DNA of 64,000 nucleotides, from NCBI GenBank assembly GCA_030144725.1, contig JASKMD010000017.1, positions 7,925,722-7,989,721 on the forward strand, read 5' to 3'. The position numbers and the translations under genes are program-made. This document shows, piece after piece, positions 27,317 to 39,014 of this stretch; the stretch's first letter is position 1; every line of letters begins with the position of its first letter. Source of the DNA: Haematococcus lacustris (Eukaryota > Chlorophyta > Chlorophyceae > Chlamydomonadales > Haematococcaceae). The notes beneath the pieces are model-generated. The model had not been told where the DNA came from and made no database searches. It worked only from the letters and a program-made list of their open reading frames with translations.

Positions 27317-30300
27317 GGCAGTTGAGGAAGGGCGCGAACAGCCTAGAGTCAGTGGATCTCTCTACCATACCTTGCAGCCAAGAGCAGCAACCAAGTGCAG
27401 CCAGGAGTAGCCAGGAGCAGCCAGCCGCTAGGAGCAGCAAGGAGCAGCAGCCAAGAGCAGCCAGAAGCAACAGTCAAGAGCATCCAGGAGGAGCAGCATC
27501 CAGGAGGAGCATCCCATGACAGGTCCATGAGATGTTGATTGCCCAGGTCAATGACATGTTAACTGCGTGCGGATGCTGCATGGCGTGACTCGAGGCAGCA
27601 GGTGTGTGGCGCTAGCATAGGCTGCTGCAGCCATGCCTCCATGCTTGCTAGCAGTGTGGCAACAGCCTTGAGCATGAGCATGACATGTGTAGCATGCTTG
27701 GTGATTGCAGGCGGTAGTCGGCAGTGGCGTAGAGCAGCAGCCAACATTGTTGCTGTGTTGTTATGTTGAGTGTGCTGTCACCTTGTTGTGGTAGGTGAAG
27801 CGCCCAGTTCCGCCCTTGCCTCGTCCCCAACACAGCATAGCCGAGCCCAGCCAGGAGCGGCAGCCAGGCGCTGCTGGGGTGTTTGACTAGCCTGCCCACC
27901 TCTAGTCATGCATGTCCTTGTTTGTTGATCACAAGCATCACCTCTTCTCCCTAGCCCTTCTTATAAATGGCTAAGCGCCTGCCAGTAAGTGGCTGACACC
28001 CAATACCCTGCATGGTCACCATACCTCACGTGCACGCCCCTTGGTGCAGGTCTGATGGGCACCTCCCCCCCCCCCTTCCTTTTTCCCATTCCCCCCTTAC
28101 CCGCCACAACACAGCCTCCGCCCGGGCTGCAGTGCATGAGCAGCAGCAGCAGGCTACAGTGCATGTGCTGCAGTGGATAAGCAGCAGGCTGCGGTGCATG
28201 AGCAGCAGCAGTATGCTGCAGTGCATGTGTTGCAGTGCATGAGCAGAAGCAGCAGCAGGCTGTAGTGCATGAGCAGCAGTGCATGGGCAGCAGTGCATGC
28301 AACAGTGCATGGGCAGCAGTGCATGAGCAGCAGCAGCAGCAGGCTGTAGGTGTGTGGCAGTGTAGGTAACAGGAGGCTGCAGGTGTGTTGCAGTGCATGA
28401 GCAGCAGCAGAAGCAGGCTGTAGCGCATGTGCTGCAGTGCAAGGACAGCAGCAGCAGTGTATGGGCAGCAGCAACAGGTTGTAGGTGTGTGGCAGTGCAG
28501 TCAGAACCCATCAGTGCCCAATCAGTGTCCATCAGTGAGAGCCCATCAGTGCAGTCAGAGACCATTTGAGAAGAATGTTGCATGGTACAAAAGCTTGTAA
28601 AAGGCTGTCCTGAGCTTCCGTTCAGTTCCATGCCACACAACGTGATTTGTAAGCTGTGAATGGTCAAGATGTAATAAAGAAAACGGTGGTGGTCATTAGC
28701 CGTGTATCCTCGTCATATGATACCTACGCCGCTTGTATGGACAACACCACCACGCGGTGATGCGCTGAGGCCGCAAACGTGGTAGCCACCTGCTGCATAC
28801 CCCCTTTGCATGTATGCATCACGGTCATGCTTAGCAAGTGCAGGCCTGGCAGTGATCCACGCCCAATGTGTCACAGCCAGCTGGACTACGGATGGTACCT
28901 ATAGTGGAGGCTCACCGGATCCAGCCATATGCTAGGGTGTCAGCCACGTGCTAGCACGATCACAATGTGTGGCATGGAACTGAACGGAAGCTCAGGACAG
29001 CCATGCTGCTGATTGCTGAAACAAGGTTGCATTGCCACACACATACAACCTGTTGTCCATGCACTGCTGCTCATGGACTACAGCCTGCTGCGGCTGCTTA
29101 TCCACTGCAACACATGCACTGCATCCTGTTGCTACTGTTCATGCACTGCAGCCTGGGCGGAGGCTGTGTTGTGGCGGGTAAGGGTTAACAAACAACACCA
29201 ACTGGCACCCCCACCACCATCACCCCCCACTACCATCACCACGAACAACAACGAGACCACCCCACCCCCACCACCAAGCCATGACGCACAGCAAGTACGG
29301 ACCGGCAACCCCCCATGTGCTTGGCTTGGCTCTCCTACTGCCGTCCCCTTGGGGGAGGGATGGGCTGGGTCAGTGTGGTGTGTGGGCATGGCATGGCTAT
29401 AGTGGGATGGCTGGCCGCTACTACTAGCGCCCGCTCCATGCTGCCCGCCCAAGGCTGGCCTTCAGGAAGGGGGGCATTAGACGGGGTGGCGGACTTGGAG
29501 GTGATGGTGGTGGTGGGACAGGAGAGGGAAGGAGGAAAGGGCCAAAAGGCAGGAGGGTGGCCGTCAAACCTGCAACAAAGAAGGGGTGGGCTTGCGTTTA
29601 CTGCCCCACAGCACCCAACTCCTGGCTGCCGAAGCCATGCTTCACTAAGCACACAACAGCGGACTCATGGAGGCTTGCGCTTGCCTTAATGCCTTATGGC
29701 AGCTGACTGGGATGTGGGATGAGGGATGTGAGATGATGCAAGGTAGGGGTGGGCAGGGGAGGAGAGGGTGCCGTTCCTGGCTGCCACTCTTGGCTGCCGC
29801 TCCTGGCTGCCATTCTTGGGTGCCTCTCCTGGCTGCCGCTCCTTGCTCCCCGCTCTAGGCTGCCCGCTCCAAGGTGCTAGCTCCAGTCTGCCCACTCCAG
29901 GGTGCTTGCTCAAGGCCTTGCTTACAATCACCAAGCCATGCTACACTTGTCATGCTCTAGCTGCCTCCAACTGCAAGCAAGCTTCAGCTAGCTCAGCTCC
30001 AACAAGCTGATCGACAAGGACATGCATGATCAGAGTTTGGCAGGCTGGGCTAATACCCTAACAGCATGTGCACTCATCTGAAGTCTGGCTGTCGCTCCAA
30101 GTGCCTCCTAGCTGCTGCTCCTAGCTGCACGCTTGTCCACTACAGTCTAGCAGTCTCACTGCTGTTGTTGACGTGCATGCCATCCAAGCCATTAAGACAT
30201 TACCCTTGCACATGCAGACCTGCCATGTCATGTCCCACTGGCAGCAACAGCACCATCACTGGTAGAAGCTGTGGCAGAAGCAACATCAGCATTAGCAATA

Positions 30301-30410
30301 GCAAAGGCACCAGCAGCACCAACAAAACTGGCAGTAGCATTGACATTGTGGCATAGTTGAAGTGAGCTGGGTGGGCTGTAACTACAAGCGCTCGCTCTAG
30401 GCCAGCAAAG

Positions 30411-30545
30411 GGGAGGGGAGGGGAGGGGAGGGGAGGGGAGGGGAGGGGAGGGGAGGGGAGGGGAGGGGAGGGGGAGGGGAGGGGAGGGGAGGGGAGGGGA
30501 GGGGAGGGGAGGGGAGGGGAGGGGAGGGGAGGGGAGGGGAGGGGA
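30411..30545 (+). repeat. (GGGGA)n array, F1 right arm
   Basis: Mirror image of the left array, shorter (about 27 units), with one extra G midway. Confidence 0.96.
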
Positions 30546-31457
30546 CCATTGAATTGGGGCTGGGCTGGGCATGAGGGGTTGTCGACGGATTGGGAGGGGG
30601 TGGGCGTGTCAGAAAAGGGAAGGGGAGGGGAGGTGCTGGAAGTGGGGAAAGGGAATGGGTGTTACCATCGGAACCTGCAGCAAACAAGGGCATGCTAGCG
30701 GTCAGACTAGGTACATAGAGCTGCATAGTTGCAAGGGATAGCCACTCACCACTTGCTAATTGGAGTGTGTGAGGGGTGGGGTGGGGTTGGATGTGGGGTG
30801 AAGGGGGGGACGGTAGGGGGGGGAGGGCGCTGCTCATGGGTGCCGCTTATTGCTGCCACTTCAAACTGTTCATGGCTGCTCATGACTGCTCCTGGCTGTC
30901 CCTAGCTGCTCTGCCAAGCTGCTTTCCTTGGCTGCACTTCTTGGCTCCTTGCATCACTACTGCTCCTGCGCTCCAGGCTCCTCCAATACTCCTCGACTCT
31001 GCCGCTCTAAGCTCCTTGCTGTTTGTGGCTGCGCTCACTAGCTGCACCTTTTAGCTGCGTAGGCTCCTAGCCATTGGAAGTCCAACCTGCAAGCAACCCA
31101 TGCCACAGACTTTACCAATCGATTCTTCGCTGTTTCGCTAGCTCGTCAACAGCGCACCTTTCCTGTTGCTCCTTTCGTTCTTTCAGCTCAGCCTTTCTTA
31201 CATCGGAGCTAACCTCAACTACGACCTCAGGCTTTGACGGCCCTGGGCGGTCCAACATTCCAGCGTGCCTATGCCAATGACACGGAGTTCGCTAGTCTGC
31301 GTACGGCGTTCAGGTGCTGCGTTGTATGTGAGAGGTCACAGGGTCACGGGTCGGGTTGATAAGGCGCAGCGCTGCGCCCGCGGACCATCTAGTCGTATTG
31401 GGTAAGGTCCTGAATCGGGGGGGTCCTGGTTCGGAGGCTGGGCAAAATACCGACGTA

Positions 31458-32464
31458 CCGTACTCTCCCTTTTGATTCCCTATCCCGAATCGTTTTTTGT
31501 CCTTCGGGAAACCGGGAATGATTAAACAATGTATTTCTCTGGTCTTTCGGGAAGTAGTCAAACAATTAGTTGACCTTGACGAAAGTGCCAGCAATGGACC
31601 AGTTTGTGGTCCGGGGCATCAGTGCCGCCGACGCAGCTGATAATCTGCACCGCGAGCTCCTTATGCACGATGAACAATGCTTCCAAATGTCTCTTGATCG
31701 TCAAGCGGCAATTATTGAGAAGCGACTACCTAGGACCACTAATTTTGGGCCTTCTCCACGCCTTAATCTTGCCGCATCGCCCAGCACACCTCCTGCTCTC
31801 GCACGCACCGGCAAAGCGTATGAGAACTGGTAGCAAACTGCTAGGATTCAGCCCACCCTGGGCTGGGCCAGAGGGAGGCGGGCCAGGCTGGGGCAAAGGC
31901 TAGTGCGGCGGGCCAGGCCGGGGTGGCAACAAGGGTGGCTGCTATGCCCAGGGCAAGGTCGAGGGAGGTGGGCCAGGCTGGGGCAAAGGCTGAGGTCACA
32001 GGACAGGCAAGGGTGGCAACCAGGCTGGCAACCATGTCAAGGGGGGAGGCGACTGGTCATACACGGTCAGCCGGCCAAGGCGGGGTGCTTTGGCCAAGGC
32101 AACAGAATGGGTGGCGGCAGGAGTAGTCTGAATGCTCCAAGGCAGATGATAAGATATGCCGCCACTGCCAGCAGCGGCAGGAGGACCACGACTGTATTAG
32201 CGAGGTTCAGTGCCCCATGTGACGTGGTCAGGTGATAAGGCCACTAGAAGAGAGGCCACGACAGTAGACTATGTGGATCATATGATTTTGATGCGAGATT
32301 AATGGAGTGGGAGGCTTGATTATTTCTATGCACGAAGACGTTCTCAAAACTAACTTTAGACGTACTTTGGCCATCGGGGAATTTGAAACAATGAAAAATA
32401 TGGCTCGGGAATAATATTTTAATTATAGTTTCCGAGGCCTCGGGAATCAAAAGGGATAGTACGG
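31458..32464. mobile_element. 1,007-bp TIR transposon inserted in F1, non-autonomous
   Basis: Terminal inverted repeats of 23 bp with one mismatch (left CCGTACTCTCCCTTTTGATT, right end its complement) are flanked by TA on both sides (31456-31457 and 32465-32466). The homologous position in F2 (47212-47213) has one TA and no insert, proving insertion at a TA target, as for Tc1/mariner-type elements. Ends are AT-rich, unlike the host. The middle has GC-rich imperfect repeats. An 87-codon frame (31570-31833) shows no transposase motif that I can recognise. Confidence 0.88.
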
Positions 32465-32466
32465 TA

Positions 32467-32519
32467 TGTTGGATAATTTTTCGCAGCATTGTCGGAATTT
32501 TTACCGGATGACTTATCTG
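32467..32519 (-). repeat. Terminal motif M, copy 2
   Basis: Inverted relative to copy 1. Right end of F1, next to U copy 1. Confidence 0.9.
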
Positions 32520-32592
32520 GTATAACTGGGCATGTGGTGTGGTTGTGTGTGTGTGAGGTTGGATGCAGTGTTACGAGTTTGCAACATGACTC

Positions 32593-34835
32593 TTGCAAGC
32601 TGGGGCTTTCAACTTTGCTCATTTGCTCGGATTCTCGGCGGATGGGGCAGTTGAGGGGAGCCACCTCCGCCCGCGCGTCCTGCGCCTGCCTTCCTGCCTG
32701 CGCCTGCCTGATCGCACCCCTCTCCAGTCCCTCAGCGTACAGCCGAAGAGAAGACAGCCAGCAGATGCAGTAGATACAGAAGCAGCAAATGCAGAGGTCG
32801 AACAGATGGATGGGGCCTTGCCTGAGATGCCTGAGATGGTTCATGGGCAAGGCAGGCCTCCAGGAGCTCATCTTCCTTGGGGCATCCGCATGGAGCGCTC
32901 AAATGCAGCTGCTTGGGAGAACGAGGAGCAACGCAGGGGTGACTACATTAGTTTTGCTCTAGTGCAGCAAGAGCTCTTGGCCAACAAGAGCTTGGCATTG
33001 CAGTCTGCCATGCAACAGCAAATCAACTTAGCCGGGGAGCTGCATGCCTCTGAACATGTGGCGTGTTCATATGGACCTTCTCCCATGCAGCAGGTGCAAC
33101 ACCACGAGGTTGAGTACATTGACATCCAGCATCAATTCAAGCTGACCGTGTGGCAGTGCAGCGTGTGCAAGTCCAATCAGGTTTCATTGCTGGCCCAGCA
33201 GCCAAAGGCAAGCCAGCATCTGGTATGACATCAGCCTACTGCGCCACTTCATGGAGGCATGGTTGGCAGGACTTTCTGAGAATGGTGCGTGTATGTTGCA
33301 ATGCATGCGTACTTCCATATGTATGCTGATAACACTTGCAGGGTGCAGGACACCGGTCACCTGGTGCTTGCAGCATGCCTGTCACCTGATACCTGAAGTC
33401 ATTGAGCTTCACTCACTACCCTTTGACACTGTACCCACCTAAAGCCATCAAGACCGCCAGCTTCAGCGCCGCCTTCTTTGACTATCTTCGCGTGACACAC
33501 TGGGCATCCACTATGGCGGAGCTGGTGGGCAGCTGTCATGCTAACATGTTACCAACCGGTGCAGTGGCGGACTGTCCCCTTTGTGCCTCCCTACCAGGTG
33601 TGCATGCCCACTGTGTATGGTCACTATTAGCTGGCTCGAGATAGAATTGATTGTCACACCATAAGCAACCTGTCATGTCATCTTGCACTTAGGTGCACCT
33701 CCCGAGGATGGCTACATCCGCACCTTATCTGCAGATGCCTGCCTCCAGCCCTCCAGCTATGCAGGAGCAGCCAGAGCTACGCGTCACATCAAGCAGCATA
33801 TCAACACTTACCTTGATCCCAGTGGGTGGAGGGTGATGTCCTAAAACTGCAGGACAGCAACCAGCTAACATTAAAGGGCGCATTTGCAGCTGCAGCTGCC
33901 CAGTCCTCTGGTGCCTCAGCTGGCGCAGCCGACCTAGCTGACCCGGCTGGTGCAAGTGAAGTAACTGCTGATGTCAGCAGCCATGCTGCTGACTGTTGCG
34001 CCTCGCTCTCGTGTGCAAGGCCACACACCAGCAACGTGTCTGCAGGCCAGCCGTGTGACATACGAGGCATTGTTGGCTTTGTGTGCTGCCACGGCATCGC
34101 TGTTCCCCAACTCTTCTGCAACATGCGCACCCCCGAGCAGTTTGTGTATCACCTGCTCGCCTTGGCTAGGCTTATACACATGTGCGTTGGACTCGTGCTA
34201 CACGTCTACATCGACTTTGCCTGCCAGTTTAAGGTGGGGTAGAGGAGGAGAGCTTCCTTGATTATGCAACATTGCCATCAGCTTCAATGTTGTGTTGTGT
34301 ATGCATTCAGGTCACGTGGGCGCGGTATGCGCGCGTTGTTGGTCTTGACTCAGCGCGTGCCCACCTCATGGTCAACTAGATGCATGGTGCTTCGCATGAC
34401 GTGGGCTGCCAACTGAATAACAACGGCTGCTACTTGGCGACAGCAGCTTGGCGCGTAGGGGAGCAGACTGAGCAGCTGTGGAGTATGTTTAAGGTGCTTA
34501 TACCGTGTGCATTAGGTTTGGTGCGCTGCAGTGATCAAGCTTTCCATGTGTGCTCGCAGGCCATGAGTCCATTGCTGCGCTACATGACACGTGCTAATTG
34601 AGCGAATGCGGTCCAAGCAAGACTGTCAGCTATTGCTTTCAGTAAGCAAGCTGCCATGCTAGCTGCACTAGAGAAGCAGCATAAGTCCATGACATTGGAA
34701 GCAGTTGCCTTTGGCCTGTCGCTCGAGGCGGGATGAGTTGGGGCAGAAGGTTAGGCAACCCAAGCTCTGAACAAGAGCATCAAAGCCAAGCAGAAGCAAG
34801 CTCGGATGCTTCTAGACGAGATGTTACACTGGCAG
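32593..34835 (+). pseudogene. KDZ (Kyakuja-Dileera-Zisupton) transposase, decayed, copy 1
   Basis: A DNA transposase of the RNase H-like KDZ superfamily, split by introns. Recognised in order: a WQCSVC Cys cluster like the CxC domains of KDZ proteins (about 33,151-33,170); WYD..LL..F block (33,221-33,280); CPLC block (about 33,570); GIVGFVCCHG (about 34,060-34,095); YIDFACQ with a likely catalytic Asp (about 34,207-34,227); MHGASHDVGCQ (34,380-34,412); VGEQTEQLWS with the likely catalytic Glu (about 34,455-34,485); the MSPLLRYMT helix (from 34,562). It is broken by TAG at 34377-34379 and TGA at 34599-34601 and needs frame changes near 33,220, 33,825 and 34,733. The start is uncertain; ATG 32806 is possible. 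Transcription runs inward from the F1 end. Confidence 0.85.
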
Positions 34836-35048
34836 GTGCTTGGAAACACTCTCAAGAAGGTAAAGAATTAAGAGAACACGAGAAACGGGGTGTCTCTTAT
34901 CTGTGTACTCAGTCCGGTGCAGGGTACACGCCATGACATCAAAGCAACACACAGCAAAGCCTCATATGACAGCACGAAGTCGGCACGGGTCACCAACTTG
35001 GCATGTTCAACAGTCACGATGAATGGCAATTGTTCGTGATCATGAGCA

Positions 35049-38000
35049 TTACTGACCCGAGCCGCTAATGAAGATGAACCACTTCCTGCGGCTGTCTGCT
35101 GTTCGACCAAAAGCAGCCAAAAGCAGGAATACTCCCATAACTACCACGTTCAAAATGCCCACCACCGCCAGGATGAAATCCGCGGAGTGCGGCTGTGAGG
35201 TACCAAGCTGATAGCCCATGTTTACAGCTGGAATAAGCTGGTTAACCGCAAGACGGTAGAGCAGCGCCTGGGGGCTGGGCACCACCACACCTGCGGCAGA
35301 ACATTTACTGGACCTTGAGATGCATTGGCCCTGCACAGGCAAAGTGCACTACACCAACTCGACAGTAGATGGGCGATGTCGTGTCTGCTTAAACATTCAC
35401 ATCATGACAACCACCACGCCTGCCAGCTTGTCCCTGATAAGACGTACACTCAAATGCACCACACGCAGAGCAAATGTGTCTACAACCGTCAATGGTGTCA
35501 TGACAACGCACCATCTAGCTGGCGCCTCTCCATAATGGCGATCTGCCCATTTGCCTTGGCGGCCTCCTCCTTCGCCTCGGCAACCCCCTTTTCCAGCTTG
35601 AGGATTGTGCTTCTCAGCTCGTCCACACCATCATGCACAGCCACCAACACTTCTTCTTGTCTTGCAAAATGGCGAGACAAGCCAGAAGGGGTTGCAGACA
35701 GGTTGCCTGTAAAGCACAAACACACACAGAGGGTCATTGCACAGCTCATCACAGACCGTCACATAAACCCCTATGGGCGCAAGAATGTGAGAATTGCACA
35801 TTCCTACACACACTAGACCTGTGTTACAGCTATATAGTTCGCTATGCTTGCTGATCTGCTACACAGCTCACCCCAAAGCCTTGGCTGCCCCTGCAGCCAC
35901 ATCCAAGCCATGCAGCAGTTGAATATTATACCACACCACCCTGAGGCCCCTACGTATCCACTCACCTGCTGCGGCAGAGCTTGAAGCGCCTGCAACCATG
36001 GACAGCAAAGACAGTTTACAGCATCAGTTTAGTCGTGCGCAGCTGTTAATACATTTATTTCCATCAGGTTGTGACAAACAAATGCTGGACAGCGCCAAGC
36101 ACATTATACGCACATGGCAGCAATATGCGGTGATGAAGCATGGTATACATGGGGGTCAGTGACAAGGATGCATGTAAGGTTAATGAAGTTGCGCAGCATG
36201 CCGGACAGTGCGTCAGAAGCGCATCATGTCAGTAGCACACTTGAGCCGCAGATGTGATGTCAATATTCAACATGCAAGATAGCGGTGCATGGTGTAAGGT
36301 TTCAAGTGCAATGTATTGTGTGTGATGAAAGTGACTGATGTAAGGTCTCAATTGGAGTGAATGTACATTGTGATAGCAATGCTTGATGACAGCACATGCA
36401 AGTGTTGCACATGCGGTGTTAATAGATGGGCAGAATATGTAAGTATGCATGTCATGTTGTCCAGCGTAAATGAAACGCTCAATGTATCAGTATTCTCGCC
36501 GTTGTAACCAGTGGTCCCATGCATGTGCCTTGTGCACGCTGTGAGCACATGCTTGTCAAGCTATGGACTTTATGTGTGCGTTATGTTGTGGCGTGGCAAC
36601 GTCAGGGGCACGCTGTAACATGTGATCAATTCGCGGCAATGAAACACGGTATGTGGGAGACATGATTGCTGTATATACGTGTGATAGAGATTCACGCTGT
36701 GATACAGCAAGCACGTCTTTTGTGCTGGTCAGCAAGCTAACCATGCCCTTGCATGCTACTGGCATGCAGCAAGTACACTGACAGCATGTGGTGCTGCTGT
36801 GCATATGCCAGGCGTGCATGTGTGCATGTTGATGCGTGATGATTTACGTCATGTGTGCCACCTCCTGGTCCTGCTACATTAAAGAAATGATCATACTCGC
36901 CGCCAGTGAGGGGACGCCAGATAAGGTTTGCACCACGTTCCAGCGTGAAGTTTGTGCCAACGATCTCGCCATTAATGGTTTCCAACCAGCCCCCTGCCCC
37001 AAACTTCAATTCGACCAGCTTCAGCAACTCAGCAGTAACCAGAGTATGGATGGAGATACTTGTGGCGCTCCCTTCCTTCATGACATTCACCCCTGCAAGC
37101 ATCAGAAGGGGTGCGTAGACATTGCCAGCCTTCTTCACATGTACCCCACCATTCTGCATACATTAGCAGACCAGCTGTTGAGTTGCAAAGCCCAGGCTGT
37201 CCCCACACAAGACACACCACCGCAGGCAAGTCACTGGCGTAAGCCTAAGACACTGATACCTGAACTGCACCCTGGTCTTGGCAGCACAGGGAGTTCAACT
37301 GCTGCCTAGTTCTGTACTCACGCTGCATGGCCACAGAATGTTCTTTGGCCTGGAGGAGCAGCCGACCACGGTTTCTGATGTCGCGCTTTCAATGCCACGC
37401 TACAACGAGAGCAAATACAAATGCTCAGTCGCTTCAGATGCACACGGCCTTACGCTTACAGAGGATTGTTTGCAGGCTGCTGTGTGGAGGTAGGTTTTGC
37501 ACATCACAAAAGCTCACCTGCGTGCTGTACCCGTGTCGTCCTGTTCGGAGAAACCTACAGCCTGGCTAGTAGCTCAAACCTGGTTCGAACCTGCAGCTCC
37601 AAAACAGACTGAGCGGCCAGTTCAGCGAAGTGATAAAGACAGCGGGCGCTCCGAACATACCTTTAGAGCAGACAAACGTCCCCTGCCGCAGTTGTCACGG
37701 AAGAAACTGCCCCGTCCCAGGAATTCGTTACTAGAGAAAAGATTGACGAACTCGTCGAGTGCAGGAACGCGTGTATGAAGATATGTATAAAGCTCGGCTG
37801 GGTCTCTCAAGTTGGTGACGTCGATAACGGTTGTCTCAGTACTTTTCTGTTAATCAGTGGTGTAGTGGACTGGAATAGATTTACCAGTGTATGCCTGTAT
37901 CCGCTTGATATGCATTACCAACGTAGTTCAGCCCGTTTTAATTCCAAGCGTTTATGGTTCGTACTCATACCATGCCCTGTCCCACCCCCTCCCAGCCCTG

Positions 38001-38927
38001 CCCCACCCCCTCCCAGCCCTGCCCTGCCCCACCCCTCCCAGCCCTGCCCTGCCCCACCCCTCCCAGCCCTGTTCCACCCCCTCCCAGCCCTGCCCCTCCC
38101 CTCCCCTTCCCAGCCCTGCCCCACCCCCTCCCAGCCCTGCCCTGCCCTTCCCCTCCCAGCCCTGCCCCACCCCTCCCAGCCCTGCCCTGCCCCTCCCCTC
38201 CCAGCCCTGCCCCACCCCCTCCCATCCCTGCCCTGCCCTTCCCCTCCCAGCCCTGCCCCACCCCCTCCCAGCCCTGCCCTGCCCCTCCCCTCCCAGCCCT
38301 GCCCCACCCCCTCCCAGCCCTGCCCCACCCCCTTCCAGCCCTGCCCTGCCCCTCCCCTCCCAGCCCTGCCCCACCCCCTCCCAGCCCTGCCCTGCCCCAC
38401 CCCTCCCAGCCCTTCCCCACCCCTCCCAGCCCTGCCCTGCCCCTCCCAGCCCTGCCCCTCCCAGCCCTGCCCCACCCATTTCCAACCAGGCCCAGCCCTG
38501 CCCCTCCCCATGCTTGCCCTGCCCTGGCCCTCCCCTCCCCACCTCTGCCCCTTTATACCTATCCCCATGCCATGCACTACCCACTGCCAGCCATGCCATG
38601 CCATGCCCCACCCACTGCCAGCCATGCCTGTCTCCCCAGCCCAGCCCTGACCTACTGCCCTACACCTCACACTGTCCTTGCTTTGCGTTTCTCTTGTTGT
38701 CTGACGGCTGCGCACTGTCCTGCGTACAGCTATGTATATTTGCTCCTTACTGGGCCCTGTCGACTTGTCAACCCGTGTCCCCGGAGGTCTAGAGTGCAAT
38801 GGCCTATGCCGGATGTAACGGTGCTGAAACCATCGCTACCATCGGCAGGCATTCCATCGAAAACATCGCGACCAAGCCAGAGCGTCTGGGATGCAGCTTG
38901 CAATGTGATGAGGCTTACAGTGCTCAT
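35049..38927 (-). CDS. KDZ-unit partner gene: coiled-coil, C-terminally anchored membrane protein, copy 1
   Basis: Eight exons on the - strand join in consistent phase: 38751-38927, 37661-37834, 37322-37399, 36878-37153, 35966-35989, 35872-35890, 35512-35706, 35049-35290. They give 395 codons with ATG at 38927 and TAA at 35049, and no stops. There is an N-terminal acidic/Gly stretch, a helical segment around [20 protein letters not shown], a compact middle region with [18 protein letters not shown], a coiled coil (Glu/Lys/Ala heptads, exon 35512-35706), and one hydrophobic membrane segment near the end followed by basic residues. The family is not recognised. The gene converges on the KDZ gene and starts about 35 bp from the F2 end, so its promoter must lie in or near the terminal repeat. 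The first intron holds a minisatellite. Two exons are only 24 and 19 bp. Confidence 0.65.
37972..38540 (+). repeat. Minisatellite (CCCAGCCCTGCCC-type), copy 1
   Basis: Imperfect tandem of CCCAGCCCTGCCCCACCCCT and related units, in the first intron of the partner gene. Very long Pro-rich or Gly-rich open frames here are by-products of the repeat. Confidence 0.9.
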
Positions 38928-38961
38928 GTATCATGGCCGCATTCAGAGCCTTGCTTCAAGG

Positions 38962-39014
38962 CAGATAAGTCACCCGGTAAGAATTCCGACAATGCTGCGG
39001 AAAATTATCTAACA
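38962..39014 (+). repeat. Terminal motif M, copy 3
   Basis: F3-type variant (CACCCGGTAAGAATTCC) at the left end of F2. Confidence 0.9.

Larger units (their letters stand above)
26172..32519. mobile_element. Foldback-like element F1 (with nested insertion)
   Basis: About 5.3 kb without the nested 1-kb transposon at 31458-32464. Outer arms of about 0.9 kb (26225-27137 and 30546-31457) are near-perfect inverted repeats. Each ends inward in a CTCCC/GGGAG array. Between the arrays the two halves differ, but a second inverted block (about 28,605-28,640 and 28,970-29,005) flanks a short centre near 28.7-28.9 kb. The 28.1-28.5 kb stretch is an imperfect tandem of AGCAGCAGGCTGCAGTGCATG type. Many open frames here are low-complexity and not believable. 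No transposase seen inside. Confidence 0.8.

Noticed and set aside
26845..27519. Pro/Ser-rich frames over CTCCC arrays and their Gly/Glu/Arg-rich complements (also at 30.4, 42.0, 46.2, 56.8 and 60.6 kb)
   Set aside because: Pentamer repeats stay open in several frames at once, with no motif or splice logic. Treated as repeats.
28026..28667. Cys/His-rich frames in the centre of F elements
   Set aside because: They come from imperfect GCAGTGCATGAGCAG tandem repeats and change frame between copies.
34377..34601. Reassigned stop codons
   Set aside because: TAG and TGA end SUFD, the membrane-protein gene and SMC6 normally, so a variant code is unlikely.
37775..39012. Frames of 290-350 codons rich in Pro/Cys or Gly/Trp (and copy at 52.5-53.8 kb)
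   Set aside because: They lie over the minisatellite in the partner gene's first intron and are open on both strands because of composition.
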